The notes below the pieces were generated by a model. That model had not been told where the DNA came from and ran no database searches. It saw only the letters and a list, made by a program, of their open reading frames with translations. From NCBI RefSeq assembly GCF_025370935.1, contig NC_133473.1:143453-207452 (forward strand): 64,000 bases of DNA, read 5' to 3'. This DNA comes from Choristoneura fumiferana. Lineage: Eukaryota > Arthropoda > Insecta > Lepidoptera > Tortricidae. A program made the translations under genes and the position numbers. Position 1 is the stretch's first letter. Every line of letters begins with the position of its first letter. Shown here one piece after another: positions 52,075 to 62,907 of the stretch.

Positions 52075-52204
52075 TAACGTCACAACTCGGCCGGGCCTGC
52101 TGAGCTAAAGCTCAATTTCCACCAGGCCCCCTGAACCCCACACGATATATTAACTTTGCGCACAAAACCTCGTATACATATTTTTAAGCCGTCCGCGTTC
52201 ATAA

Positions 52205-52558
52205 GAGCGTTTTCACATTATCCGATCCGATATCGGAACAAGTAAAATGTATGAAATACTCGTATGTACCTGTCTTTCACATTGTCCGGCCCGATATCGG
52301 ATATCGGAGCCGACACGGATATGTTGGCGGCACCATCGGACGCCTGTGGGCTGTCAGACGATAATGTTTGTATGTGTGCTATACGTGTATCTAAATTGTC
52401 TCTGTGAGCGCAGAGCCCGATGCGTGGCAGCTATTTTGAGCCGGCCGTATCGGAACGCTTTTGTTGGAAATATGTGAAAACAGCACATGGTGTCGGCTAT
52501 CGGGCGTCGTCCATCATCGTCCGATACTGATATCGGATCGGATAATGTGAAAACGCTC
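52205..52558. mobile_element. 354-bp MITE with TAA target duplication, TATCGG-rich
   Basis: Termini GAGCGTTTTCACATTATCCG then ATCCGATATCGG, mirrored at the right end. TAA flanks at 52202-52204 and 52559-52561 suggest PIF/Harbinger. The motif CCGATATCGG recurs inside. The frame 52247-52477 is not a gene. Confidence 0.9.
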
Positions 52559-52561
52559 TAA

Positions 52562-53214
52562 CTGTAATTAAACAGTTACTCCAAACCCGCATGCTCGACG
52601 AAACAATCTGCGGAAAATGATAATAACACTTCATCTTTTGATCATTGGGAAATTGGATTGTATTTTAATCGCTGTTAAAATCAGCGATCGTGTTCCCCGT
52701 GAGCCGCGTTTCTGCTTCAATAAGCCAAAGTAATTGGGCCCTCGATCGCCGTAGAAACATTTCCGTGCTCCCGCGTCCCTTTTACCCGACTGCCCAGAGG
52801 AGGGTTACGTTTTTGGTACATAGAAGTTATTGAAACCGTGGCACAGCTCGAACTATCCTTAAACTAGGCTTTACCTGTGGCTTCGCACTCGTATACCATT
52901 AGAACTGGCAGTCGATTTGAAATGCCGGGATTTTATCAAAATTCTTTTGGGAATTCCCAAAACATACACCGTGGTAATAGTAGAAGTACTAGGTGTTAAG
53001 ATTTTGGAATTTAACATAATTTCCCATGCGACTATCGGCGCGTGGCGAGGAATGTGTTTTTCAAGAACTTCATGTTATTCCTCGCAACACATCCTCACAC
53101 ATCTCTCTCTGGTGAAAACGCAACCTTCTAGACACCAAAGCTATCAAAATACCATAATTTATACAAAATCCATTTAATAGTTATTTATCTAGTTACCCAT
53201 TTTCTTATGAATTA
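52562..53214. other. Anonymous sequence, no feature seen
   Basis: Short plus-strand frame 52917-53177, no recognised content. Confidence 0.4.
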
Positions 53215-53640
53215 ACGATAAAAATTTAGAGTAGTTGATCAAGCCCACACGAGAAAAAAACGATTCGGGACGCTCGATTTTAATGAAAATTTGCATTTTA
53301 AACTTGAATATTTCGCAAACACATCGCTGAATCGAAAAATCGCCTTAGCAACCCCGGTTTTAAAAGACCTATCCAACGATACCCCACACTATAGGGTTGG
53401 AAGAGAAAAAAAAAACACCCCCATTTTACGTCTATGGGAGGCACCCAAAAAAATTTATTTTTTTTAATATTTCTATGTACCATTTTGTCGGCATAGTTTT
53501 CATATATACCCGTGCAAAATTACAGCTTTCTAGCATTGATAGTCCCTGAGCAAAGCCGCGGACGGACAGACAGACAGACAGACAGACATGGCGAAACTAT
53601 AAGGGTTCCATTTTGGCTCCGGAACCCTAAAAAACTCCTT
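53215..53640 (+). repeat. Family H-type repeat
   Basis: CCCACACGAGAAAAAAACGA, TGAAAATTTGCATTTTAAAC, (GACA)n at 53565-53587, then AAGGGTTCCATTTTGGCTCC and GGAACCCTAAAAA. It shares the GGGTTCC...GGAACCCTAAAAA end with 56398 and 58590. Confidence 0.6.
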
Positions 53641-55135
53641 CATGTTAGCTCTTATATTTAAAAACAAGACTGTCTTACCTGAGCCATTAGTTCGCGCGGA
53701 ATAGCTTTTATTTATTTCAAAATTCTTATAAGCTAGTCCCGTGCGGCAGCTCCTCGAGGATTACCGGAAGAATCTCGCTCCACTTCTAAATTCAATATCT
53801 GTATCAATTTATCGGCTGTCTTCCCAAGTCCGGTTGCATTGTCACTGATCCGCTTCCTTGAGCCTTACCCGAGTCAACTTAGGGGATGTTTTCCTGGGTT
53901 CGTCAGTAATGCAGTCGCTGCAGCGTCAGCTGAGACCGTCCAATCGCCTGCCCCTGCGGGACTCCAAATGGGCTACTCGATGGCGACGAGCCTGCGATAA
54001 GCTGCGAGACTCGTTTTTGCTCCATATAGGTCATGTGTAACTTTCTCGGCGCCGAATATGGTTTTTATACAGTTTACCGACTGGTGATTTATGTGGCAGA
54101 CGCATCGTGGATTTATGTGGCGAGCGATGGTCTAAGTTTTAAGTCTCATTCTGAATTACTGATACTGAAATATTGCTGTATTCAGATAGAATTAAGATTT
54201 ATTACTGCTTATTGTAATCTAATATTCTTTCTAATGATCAAAATACTGTATATCTTACAAAGTAGAATTCAATTGTAGTCTAAACAATTGCTATTAAGTA
54301 TTTGTCTACCCACCCGTTTCGCCCGATGTAGATGCAGGTCACGTCGCTCGAACCAATTAAAACTGCTTAAGTTGCTGATTTCGTAGACTTTTATTTTTGT
54401 TCTCTCTTTCCATTTCAGTAATTCAATACAAGAACTAAAGCATTCCCAATTCGCCATTCTCAGCGACGCCAACTTCCCCGGACCGGCGTGGCGGAACTTT
54501 ACTCAATAATGATCAATAGTTCGTGACGATCCGTGAACATTCACGAGTATTTACAAAGTTTCCGTTCTATTCGCTAGTAACAAATAGCTTAATTAATAAA
54601 TAAAACTCGCCCCTAATCTATTTGACGATATTCCTGAAGCGACAAGCCTCACGCATGGTTGTAATTGAGCGAAAACCGTGAAGTGTTTATTTGTTAGTGT
54701 GAAGGGCTTGTTTACGCGGAGCTCGCACTTGAGCCGCGCCCAAACATTTCCGTTCTGTAGACAATAGTTCCTTCTTTACTTAGAAATGTAACGGCTAGCG
54801 TAAGCTGGCCCCCGGCGCGCCTTCCCGCCGCGGGACGTCGCAGCTCACCCCACTGTGGCCGTTCGACAGCCATTCTCCTTTTTTACGCTTTATTTTTTGT
54901 TAGTCGCGTTTAGGTCGGCATGTTATTAGGCGGAGGCAGTTTATTTCAGGCGGACGAGCGGAACGACAGACGTACGAATTCCCCCATTTCCCGGATAGAC
55001 ACATTTAAACTGAAATATGTATTCCTTTTCGAATGATAATATAATTTTCTTAATAGGATTTGCTTTTATTTAATCAGTTGGAGCGGATTTCTGTTGAAAC
55101 CTCTTCGGTAATGGAGTGAAACGAAATAACAATTT
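53641..55135. other. Anonymous sequence with a GC-rich patch
   Basis: 54790-54860 is GC-rich (CCCCCGGCGCGCCTTCCCGC). Frames at 53858-54040 and 54033-54278 have no recognisable domain. Confidence 0.4.
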
Positions 55136-55249
55136 AGGAATGATAAATAAAAAAATCGGTCAAGTGCCAGTTGGAGCTGCGCACCGAGGGTTCCGTACTG
55201 CTAAAACCTTGCCCCTGAGCAAAATCGACGCAGTGTGGAGTCATTCAGA

Positions 55250-55600
55250 TGGTTACAATACAATACAATACAATACAATAACTCTTTATTGCACACCAAC
55301 ACAGTAAGCAGTACAGAAAACACAGGTATTTACATAGAGATTTTCTTAGGTAGGCGGCCTTATCGCTTCAGAGCGATCTCTTACAGGCAACCTTTACAAT
55401 GGAGAGAAGTAAGGAATAGATTTTAGCAGGTGGTGCAATTTACAATAGATTAGAGCAATATGAAGAATACATAAAACTAACACATACACATACACAACAC
55501 ATCTTTAAACAGATAGATAGGTACCATAAAAACATATAAATAAGCTAACTATAACACTCATACGCAAGATGACAGATAGTGCTCTCTAAGCATTGACTTA
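55250..55600 (-). mobile_element. LINE 3' end, family T (TATTG tail), best copy
   Basis: TACAATACAATACAATACAA, TAACTCTTTATTGCACACCA, GGCGGCCTTATCGCTTCAGA and GCAACCTTTACAATGGAGAG: a minus-strand 3' end with polyadenylation signal and TATTG pentamer tail. Confidence 0.82.
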
Positions 55601-55959
55601 AAGATAGGCAAGGACTAGGTTATTGACATAGACAGTCTTAAAAAACTATAAGAGCTACCTTCACACTAAATTCAAAGTTCATCAGAATAAATAGAAGTAC
55701 CCTAAAGGTTTTTGGTAACGTCAATTTGTATGAAAACACTTTTTTAATAACTGCACAATGTTTTAGATTATCGCGGTCATTACTAATTTTATTATATGAT
55801 TTAAATTTCGGTTTATTCGAGTTTTATTCAGGGGTATCGAGCTTCTCTAAAATAAAGGTACGCGGAACAAAACCCAATTTAAATCATAAAAATTGTATTA
55901 TTTTGTTTGTGTTGACTTAGAACTTTTATTTTTTTCACTACTTCAAGAGATAGCCGACC

Positions 55960-56225
55960 GAGATACAATTTTAATTGTGTTGTAGACACTCTCATGTTAT
56001 TCTTGTAAGGTCTAAGTTGTAGTTGTATAATATAGTTTTTAAGTATTTTATTTGTAATTATATTTTTATGAAAAAATGACTTTCTGCCAAATTTCTTGCG
56101 GCGCATTCTTCTTGGCAATGATGGTCTTTCCGAAAGCGCCGGTAGTTTAAAAAAATGACGTGTAAAAGTGCCCATTGCGGCCTATTTACTGAATAAATCA
56201 TTTGAATTTTGAATTTGAATTTTGT
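55960..56225 (+). mobile_element. LINE 3' end, family F1 (sense)
   Basis: GACTTTCTGCCAAATTTCTT, GCGGCGCATTCTTCTTGGCA, GCGGCCTATTTACTGAATAA then TTTGAATTTTGAATTTGAAT: an AATAAA signal and GAATTT tail on the plus strand. Confidence 0.75.
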
Positions 56226-56890
56226 ACTATTGTGCAATTATGTAATTGTAGGTAACTAACTGATAAATAAATAAATAAATACTTAATACTTTGCCTTCCT
56301 GAGAAAAATAATCTTGACAGACGAACCGACACACAGACGGAAAGTGATCCAATAAGGGTTCCATTTTATTCCTTTTAAGAAATGGAACCCTAAAAATACT
56401 GTGTTGGTTCCGTTTGAAGGCCGGAGTGGATTAATTCTAGAGCGACGATGGAAATAGTTAAACGGCATTTGTGCCGTGTACAATAATGAATGCCGTAAGT
56501 GGCGAGGGGGAGGCCGGGGGAAGGGGCGGGAGGGGCTCGTGTGTTCTGAACTAGAAAATGCTTTGTAATGTGGTAACGCGGTGAGAGACTCAATCGTTCA
56601 GTTGTTAATTTAATAGTTGGTATATTACGGCAAGAGAGGGAATTAGTTGGAGGAGAACTGAGAGCGGGGATGCGGAGGAGGAATACTTAGGATAATTAAT
56701 TAAGCGAACATAAGTATGTAGATTTGTTTTCAGATAATCCAGCCTTGGTGAATTAGGGGATATGTTTACAAGAAGTCTGTTGTTTATTTCCGTGGAATAA
56801 GCTAAATAATTAGTCGTTTTGAGATAAAATTTTCATTACCCATATCCATACTATCCATATCCATACTAATATTATAAATGCGAAAGTAAC

Positions 56891-56931
<41 letters not shown>

Positions 56932-57132
56932 TACGCTTTCACGCCTAAACCGCTGAACGGATTTTGATGAAATTTGGTACAGAGATAGAATAGACCTTGG
57001 GAAAGAACATAGGCTATCTTTTATCGCGAAAAAGAGGCTTTAAGGGGTTGAAATAGGGGATGAAAGTTTATATGGTGGAAGTTCGTCGCTGTTGATGATA
57101 AAACCATGAAACTTGGAATTTACTATATTTTA

Positions 57133-57375
57133 CTATATAATATTATAAATGCGAAAGTAACTCTGTCTGTCTGTCTGTCTGTCTGTTACGCTTTCACGCC
57201 TAAACCGCTGAACGGATTTTGATGAAATTTGGTACAGAGATAGAATAGACCTTGGGAAAGAACATAGGCTATCTTTTATCGCGAAAAAGAGGCTTTTTAG
57301 GGGTTGAAATAGGGGATGAAAGTTTATATGGTGGAAGTTCGTCGCTGTTGATGATAAAACCATGAAACCTTGGAA
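57133..57375 (+). repeat. Duplicated Helitron-like 5' unit
   Basis: Repeats 56868-57130 almost exactly: ATTATAAATGCGAAAGTAAC, (TGTC)n, CTGAACGGATTTTGATGAAA, GGCTATCTTTTATCGCGAAA, CCATGAAAC. The copies differ mainly in TGTC number and a TT insertion. Confidence 0.92.
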
Positions 57376-57500
57376 TTTAGGCACTTAATAAGAAATAAAT
57401 CGATATTTGGTTGACCTTTTTGAAAACTCGACCTATGAGGGGATGAAATAGGGATGAAAGTGTATATGGAAGGTAGTCATTTCGAAGATAAATCGAGAAG

Positions 57501-58013
57501 GCAACGGAGTGGAGTGGAGGCAACGGATGGAGCGGAGACAATGCAGGCTACAGCGGAGGCAGTGAAGTAGAGCGGAGGCAGCGGAGTGGAGCTGACGCTG
57601 CTGAGCGGAGCGGAGGCTGGCGGAGCGGAGGCTGGCGGAACAGAGCGGAGGCAGTGGAGCGGAGCGGAGACAATGGAGCGGAGGCATCGGAGCGGAGGCA
57701 GGGAGGCAACGGAGTGGAGCGGAGGCAACGGAGTGGAGCGGAGGCAACGGATAGAGCGGAGACAATCTAGGCTGCAGCGGAGGCAGTCAAGTAGAGCCGA
57801 GGCAGCGGAGCGGAGCTGACGCTGCTGAGCGGATCGGAGGCTGGCGGAGCTGAGGCTAGCGGAGCGGAGGCTGGCGGAGCGGAGGCTGGTGGAGCGGAGG
57901 CTGGCGGAGGCTGACGGAGCGGAGGCTGGCGGAGCGGAGGCTGTGGAGAGGAGGCAGCGGAGCGGAGGCAGTGGAACGGAGCGGACGCTGCTGAGCGGAG
58001 CGGAGGCTGTGGA
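57501..58013. repeat. GGAGCGG-type purine-rich satellite with 224-bp higher-order period
   Basis: Short units like GGAGCGGAGGCTGGC are arranged in a larger repeat: GCAACGGAGTGGAG...CGGAGACAAT at 57501 recurs at 57725. GACGCTGCTGAGCGGA recurs near 57593, 57818 and 57985. The alanine/proline-rich minus-strand frames reflect composition. Confidence 0.9.
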
Positions 58014-58110
58014 GCTGATTGATGGTGATGGTGATGATAGTGGTGCTGATTATGATGATTGGTGATGATGATGGTGATTGTGGTGATAATGATCGATGAT
58101 GATGAATAAC
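58014..58110. repeat. GAT/GGT-rich simple tract
   Basis: Imperfect TGATGG and GATGAT runs directly after the satellite. Confidence 0.85.
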
Positions 58111-58269
58111 AAAAAAAAAATGTTTATGAAAAAGTTCTTCATTTGAAAACTTTACCTGCGAGGGGATGTTAGCAGAGGGGATGATGCAGTGTTAGCAGAA
58201 CCTTCTAAGCTCATAAGAATAATGTACGCAATGTGAGGTCATCATGAAAAATTTATGATTTTCAGATTT

Positions 58270-58590
58270 TTCTTAATTATTGTGCTATAAGAGCCACCTT
58301 TATGCAAAATTCCAAGTTTCTAAGACAGCCGGCAGTGCGCTATAACTTTTTCTGTTAAGGCGATTTTATGAAAACACCTCTAATGACTGTAGCTTTTGTT
58401 TGCCTTGACTTAGAAGTTTGATTTTTTCACAGCTTTCGGGACTATTGACCTGAGTTTAAGGGTTTATAATTTCAACTCGATACCGATACTCCGTTAGATA
58501 AAGGGTCTTGACAGACAGACGGACGGACGGAGAGAAAAGTGATCCTATAAGGTTCAATTTTTGCCTCTTGAGGAACGGAACCCTAAAAAT
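58270..58590 (+). repeat. Family H repeat segment
   Basis: GTGCTATAAGAGCCACCTTT, CTTGACTTAGAAGTTTGATT, (GGAC)n, AAGTGATCCTATAAGGTTCA, GGAACGGAACCCTAAAAA. It lies inside the Helitron-like composite. Confidence 0.7.
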
Positions 58591-58777
58591 CATTTGATCC
58601 GGATAAACAAAAAAAATACTTTATATTTATAGCAATGTATTGAAATGGTTATTTTCAGTAAGCCGTAGAAGTTTCTATGTGCTATTATTGGCAGAATAGG
58701 TATCCTAAATAAATTAAATACTTTCCAAAGTTACTATTCCACGCGGACGAAGTCGCGGGCAAAAGCTAGTCAAATTA

Positions 58778-58890
58778 TAAGTAAGCAATGGATGATACTG
58801 GCAAAAGATAGGGCAAAGTGGCGTGAAAATTAAGAGTTCTTTAGTGGGTTGACGTAAGCTGATTTATTTGATTGATTGATTGAGATAAAA
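58778..58890 (+). pseudogene. RTE-like LINE 3' end with TGAT tail
   Basis: CAATGGATGATACTGGCAAA, AGATAGGGCAAAGTGGCGTG then TTTGATTGATTGATTGA, matching 30955-31120. It starts 9 bp after the Helitron-like 3' end. Confidence 0.7.
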
Positions 58891-59097
58891 TGAACATTAC
58901 TTAACTTGACAAGCGATCCAGCAATATTCTCGAGTTACCACCATACAGAGCTATGTTGTCCTCTTGGTAGTTTCTTTAAAAATGTACATTATTTTTCAAA
59001 ACGTCCGCGCGTCCGAGTTCGATTCCCAAGTTAAGTATAAGTTTTTTTTTTAATGTATGAATGTATGAATGCAACTTTTCTTGTAACTAAAATCGAT

Positions 59098-59480
59098 TCA
59101 AAGTCAAAGTCAAAGTCAAAATATCTTTATTCAATTTAGGCTATAACAAGCACTTATGAATGTCAAGAAAAATCTACCACCGGTTCGGAAAAACCTCTGC
59201 TGAGAAGAATCCGGCAAGAAACTCAACGAGGTATATATATTTTTTTTTAAAACAGATTTACAATATTATTAAATGATATGTATACATCACAAGTATTTAA
59301 CACAACTTTATTTTTAACACAGTAGTTCGCTATTTGAAGGGATCGCTAATGCGGATCGGAATTATTTCCAAATATCCCTGTCCATGATATAATCATTAAC
59401 TTTATAATACGCCTTTGATATTAATGTCTTCTTGATTACATGGTTTTTAAGAACAGATCTTCGTATGTCTTATAGTTTCA
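59098..59480 (-). mobile_element. LINE 3' end, family F2, longest copy
   Basis: CAAAGTCAAAGTCAAAGTCA, ATCTACCACCGGTTCGGAAA, GCGGATCGGAATTATTTCCA and GCCTTTGATATTAATGTC: tail plus about 350 bp of 3' UTR. Confidence 0.85.
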
Positions 59481-59699
59481 TACTTTCCCATACTGACCGA
59501 TCTAAATGAGCCATCCTGTATATGAACTACGAAAACAGGCTGCGGCGTGGAAGGAAGAGAGTAACCACCACTCTATTTCCCGAAGAAAATCGTCACTATT
59601 GATTCTCAACCGATGACGACGATCGTCTGTCAAGAGTGTAGGTTCTAAGAAGATGAGTTTCCACGAATCTTTGTTTATACGGTCAATAATACCAAAGCA

Positions 59700-59945
59700 T
59701 AACCTAACCAACTAAAAGTTGGAAAACCCCCAACATTGTCAATTCAAACATCAATATCTCAAAAACGGCTCAACAGATTTTGATAAAACATGTCTAAGAA
59801 CCATTGCTAGAAAACTGCTTTCAAATAAAAAATAACCGCATTCAAATCGGTCCACCTGTTAAAGAGCTACGGTGCCACAGACAGACATACAGACACACAT
59901 AGACTCTTTTTGCGTCGGGGGTTAAAAACAGTTATCAAAGATAAA
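59700..59945 (-). repeat. Family K repeat
   Basis: TGTCTAAGAACCATTGCTAG, CCGCATTCAAATCGGTCCAC and CTTTTTGCGTCGGGGGTTAA are the complement of 51240-51460. Confidence 0.78.
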
Positions 59946-60600
59946 CACTGTCCACGTAAATTTAGGGTACTGGTATGTATATCGATACAATAAGTTTTAA
60001 TCACAATTATAATGTAAGTACTTACGTTAAAAAATGATAAATCTCCGTAGTAAAATTTTACACCATTGATTATTTCGTTACGAAACAATATACTCGTTCA
60101 TAATTGTGAATGATTTGGAGTTATCTAAGACTCCACTCCGCAAGTGAGATTTATTTGCCAAAAAAAAATTTGAGTATATCAACTGTCCTTTACATTACTT
60201 AAAGACTCGAGTAAATAAATTGGCAATCCTCCTCAATTAGGTACACACTTCACAAAAGGAATATCTTGTTGACGCCTCTCGAGCCGCGGGTCTCGAGATC
60301 TGAGCGTAGGACATCTCGGGGAGTGCGCGTGTGCTTTGCTCTCTACATTGTCGCGATTATTGGAGTCCTGGGCCAGCTGCCGCTCGAGGACTCTCTTGGT
60401 ATTATGTGAAAGTGAAAATATTGTGAAAATATCAGAGTTCGTTAAGGCAGCGTTTCCCCCACCGCACGTCTCTAGTGGAAACAGCTCAGCGGAGCGAGGA
60501 TAGGTAAATTAAGCATTTCTATTGGTTCATGACAAACACATTCCTTGCAAGGCATCCTCGCATATTATCTGATGAAAACGTAGCCTTATAACAACAATAA
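59946..60600. other. Anonymous sequence, no feature seen
   Basis: No frame or repeat family recognised. Confidence 0.4.
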
Positions 60601-60604
60601 TGAA

Positions 60605-60980
60605 TATCACGGGGCATTTGACACCAATTGACCTAGTAACAAACTAAGCAAAGCTTGTACAGATAGTTCAACTCTGTTGTGCGCGCGGCCCTATGTGTGG
60701 GTAAAGCCGATAAGAACACGTCTTGCTCGGACGACGACTGCCGCGTCACGTGAAAGTTGTATATTTACAAGCGCACGCACACATAGGGCCGCGCGCACAA
60801 CTGAGTTGAACTATCTGTACTATGGATACTAGGCAACGGATAAACATACTTATACAGATAAATACATACTTAAATACAAACATTCGTATATTCATACAAA
60901 TATCTGCCCGGCTGGGAATCGAACCCGGGACCAAGCTTCGTAGTCATTTTCTCTACCACTTGGCCATCCGATCGATAATA
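60605..60980 (-). mobile_element. SINE family B (minus) split by a MITE
   Basis: The SINE runs 60605-60659 (CACCAATTGACCTAGTAAC, AAGCAAAGCTTGTA) and resumes at 60818 (TACTATGGATACTAGGCAAC...GGGAATCGAACCCGGGACCA). The only break is the 158-bp MITE at 60660-60817. Confidence 0.92.
60660..60817. mobile_element. 158-bp MITE, 40-bp inverted repeats, TA target
   Basis: CAGATAGTTCAACTC then GTTGTGCGCGCGGCCCTATG at the left; the right end complemented is identical except one base over ~40 bp. TA lies on both sides (60658-60659 and 60818-60819) and occurs once in uninterrupted SINE B copies. CAG termini and TA duplication indicate Tc1/mariner mobilisation. Confidence 0.93.
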
Positions 60981-61100
60981 ATAAAACTGTTTATTTTAGG
61001 CAACACGGCCCATACGATAAATACCTTACGAACTAACATACACATAATCAATAGAAAAACAATTTAAAAAAATAATTAGGCGATAAAACGGCCCCGTTGC
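60981..61100 (-). repeat. Probable LINE 3' end
   Basis: ATAATAATAAAACTGTTTAT followed by TTTAGGCAACACGGCCCATA resembles a complemented AATAAA plus ATT tail. No second copy in the window. Confidence 0.4.
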
Positions 61101-61424
61101 CGTCGTTATGTTTATGTGTCCACTGCGACAGGAGCGGAGTCCGCACGGACCCAAATTTGCAACGATCAACTTCAAATTCAGTAAGAGAAAGAGAGAGAGA
61201 GAGATAGATTAACACATATTAGGTACACAAGAAAAACACGTTTGGAAGAAATAATAATTTAAAAAAAAACATCGAATAGTATAAATTGGGGCCCACTCAG
61301 CATAATGTTGCTGCCGCAACGCTGTTTTTCAGTGGGACCCATTAAAAAACATATACACACTAGGCTGTGAGGACACAAATAAAGTTACATTCAGGAAGAA
61401 TGTTATGGCAACACTTGCTCAGTT
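61101..61424. other. Anonymous sequence with a short (GA)n run
   Basis: An imperfect GA repeat lies at 61183-61203. Otherwise nothing is recognised. Confidence 0.4.
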
Positions 61425-61690
61425 TAACCATTATCGAACAACAGTGGAAGTACTATATCGAAAATACAAACTGAAATATAGATGCATAGAAAAACCAGAA
61501 AAATAAGACCAGTGCTGGCAATCGAACCCAGGTCCTCGGCATTCCGTGCCACGTGCTATACCACTACACCACCACTGGACAGTGATACAGACACGAATTT
61601 CTCCTATGCACCACATATCTCAGCTTGTTTGTTTTCTTATTTAGTCACTTAAGCAGCGACACTAGCGACATCTATGCTGTAGCCCTCATC
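61425..61690 (-). repeat. tRNA-like repeat (family C), minus
   Basis: GGCAATCGAACCCAGGTCCT, CGGCATTCCGTGCCACGTGC, TATACCACTACACCACCACT are the complement of the tRNA-like part at 45590-45665. The flanks GAAATTTCTCCTATGCACCA and GTCACTTAAGCAGCGACACT extend the match beyond the tRNA-like part. Confidence 0.72.
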
Positions 61691-61879
61691 GAGAAACTTT
61701 CAGCACCCCATTGGAACTAACCGCTCACCCATGGAAGTACTTCCATGCAGCTGATCGATACAAATTAAAGAGCATTCGTGCGGAATCGCTACGCCTGTAT
61801 GGAATGGGTTCATAATTTCTATTGACCGAAGTTCATGCGTTTCATACATTTTTCATTTTATGAAAACGTTTGTTAACCG

Positions 61880-62190
61880 CAAAAAAATACTGATAAACAT
61901 TAGTAGGAGGTGTTTTGTCAGTCAAAGTAACCCACACCCAACATGCCCACACGCACAACAACCCTCGTAAACATTTCTTGTGTAACAGAGTGATCAAGAC
62001 ATGGAACAAACTACCAGAACATGTAGTCTCAGCACTGAATGTGAACCAATTTAAGAACCGGCTCGACCAACACATTAACCATACAAAGAATACTTAACCA
62101 AGGAACAGCTAGATACAGGCACCTATCAGTTGCTTGCAACTGCCTGCCTGATAATTTATATAATAATAATAATAATAATAATAATTTATG
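61880..62190 (+). pseudogene. Non-LTR retrotransposon ORF2 C-terminus with (TAA)n tail
   Basis: The frame 61915-62097 reads FLCNRVIKTWNKLPEHVVSA then LNVNQFKNRLDQHI, the typical end of non-LTR ORF2 (RxxxxWNxLPxxVVxAxSVxxFKxRLDxH). A short 3' UTR and an AAT trinucleotide tail (62155-62186) follow. Strongly 5'-truncated. A TAA-type tail is common in I, CR1 and related clades. Confidence 0.82.
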
Positions 62191-62794
62191 ACTTCTTTTA
62201 TTTTTAAAATGTTTAAATTTTCAATTGAATTGATAAAAGCTTCTTTATTAATTATTCAGTTTATTTATACATTCGGGCACAAACGGTAAGTAATTATTAC
62301 TAATTTTTAATTTGTCACTGTTGACGGTAAAATGGCTCCAAATAAAGTAATTTATTTAATCGTATGGCATACATTTAAAATAGGCTTATAATACATAGGT
62401 ACATACACACAAAGTTACAAAATACAAAAACAATACAACATGCTAAATGTCAACATTCAGGGTGTAAATATAGAAAATGGAAAATATAGTAGAACTCACA
62501 AATTTAGCTTTTTTATCTAAAATTCATACATTCATAAGGTTTCATAATATTATTAAATTCCTGGCCGGTATTACACGAGCTATCCTCCCCCTCATCGGCA
62601 CCACACTAATTGCCCGTAATTGCACTACTATCGGCACGACTAATTACTCGCCCATTATAAACTGCTGAATCACGCAAAAACCGGAATATTAAACTGATTA
62701 AATATCCTAATGACTCCGATTAAAAGATGTCAAGCAAATTGGGGGCGTGCTCTAGATGGTTAAGGAAAGAGAAGTGGATTTTAATAATAAAGGT
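62191..62794. other. Anonymous sequence, no feature seen
   Basis: The short plus-strand frame 62477-62668 has no recognised content. Confidence 0.4.
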
Positions 62795-62797
62795 TTA

Positions 62798-62904
62798 GGG
62801 GCTGTTTCACCATCCATTGATTATATTAACTGTCGGTTAAATATGATGCCGGTATCACATTTAACCGTCAGTTAACACTAATCAATGGATGGTGAAACAG
62901 CCCC
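62798..62904. mobile_element. Near-perfect MITE with TTA target duplication
   Basis: GGGGCTGTTTCACCATCCAT then TGATTA at the left, mirrored perfectly for about 26 bp at the right. TTA flanks at 62795-62797 and 62905-62907. 107 bp; the youngest-looking copy of this family here. PIF/Harbinger-type signature. Confidence 0.94.
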
Positions 62905-62907
62905 TTA

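Larger units (their letters stand above)
55140..56398 (+). mobile_element. Family H repeat split by two LINE insertions
   Basis: Pieces in family order: AAAAAAATCGGTCAAGTGCC (55147), ACTATAAGAGCTACCTTCAC (about 55648), GTTGACTTAGAACTTTTATT (about 55911), and AAGTGATCCAATAAGGGTTC then GGAACCCTAAAAA (56340-56398). Between them sit the family T LINE (55250-55600) and the family F1 LINE (55960-56225). Confidence 0.65.
56860..58769 (+). mobile_element. 1.9-kb Helitron-like composite element
   Basis: 5' end A|TCCATACTAATATTATAA at 56860; 3' end CGCGGACGAAGTCGCGGGCA then AAAGCTAG|T at 58769. This gives the Helitron hallmarks 5' TC, 3' CTAG and an A/T target. Inside, in order: two near-identical copies of the 5' unit (56868-57130 and 57133-57375), a GGAGCGG satellite (57501-58013), a GAT-rich tract (58014-58110), and a family H segment (58270-58590). 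There is no Rep/helicase gene. An alternative reading is two separate fragments around a satellite. Confidence 0.65.

Noticed and set aside
52247..52477. 76-codon plus-strand frame as a small secreted protein
   Set aside because: It lies wholly inside a 354-bp MITE with defined ends and TAA duplication and has no recognisable content.
57433..57819. Alanine/proline-rich or glutamate-rich proteins over the GGAGCGG satellite
   Set aside because: Overlapping frames on both strands arise from composition of the tandem repeat.
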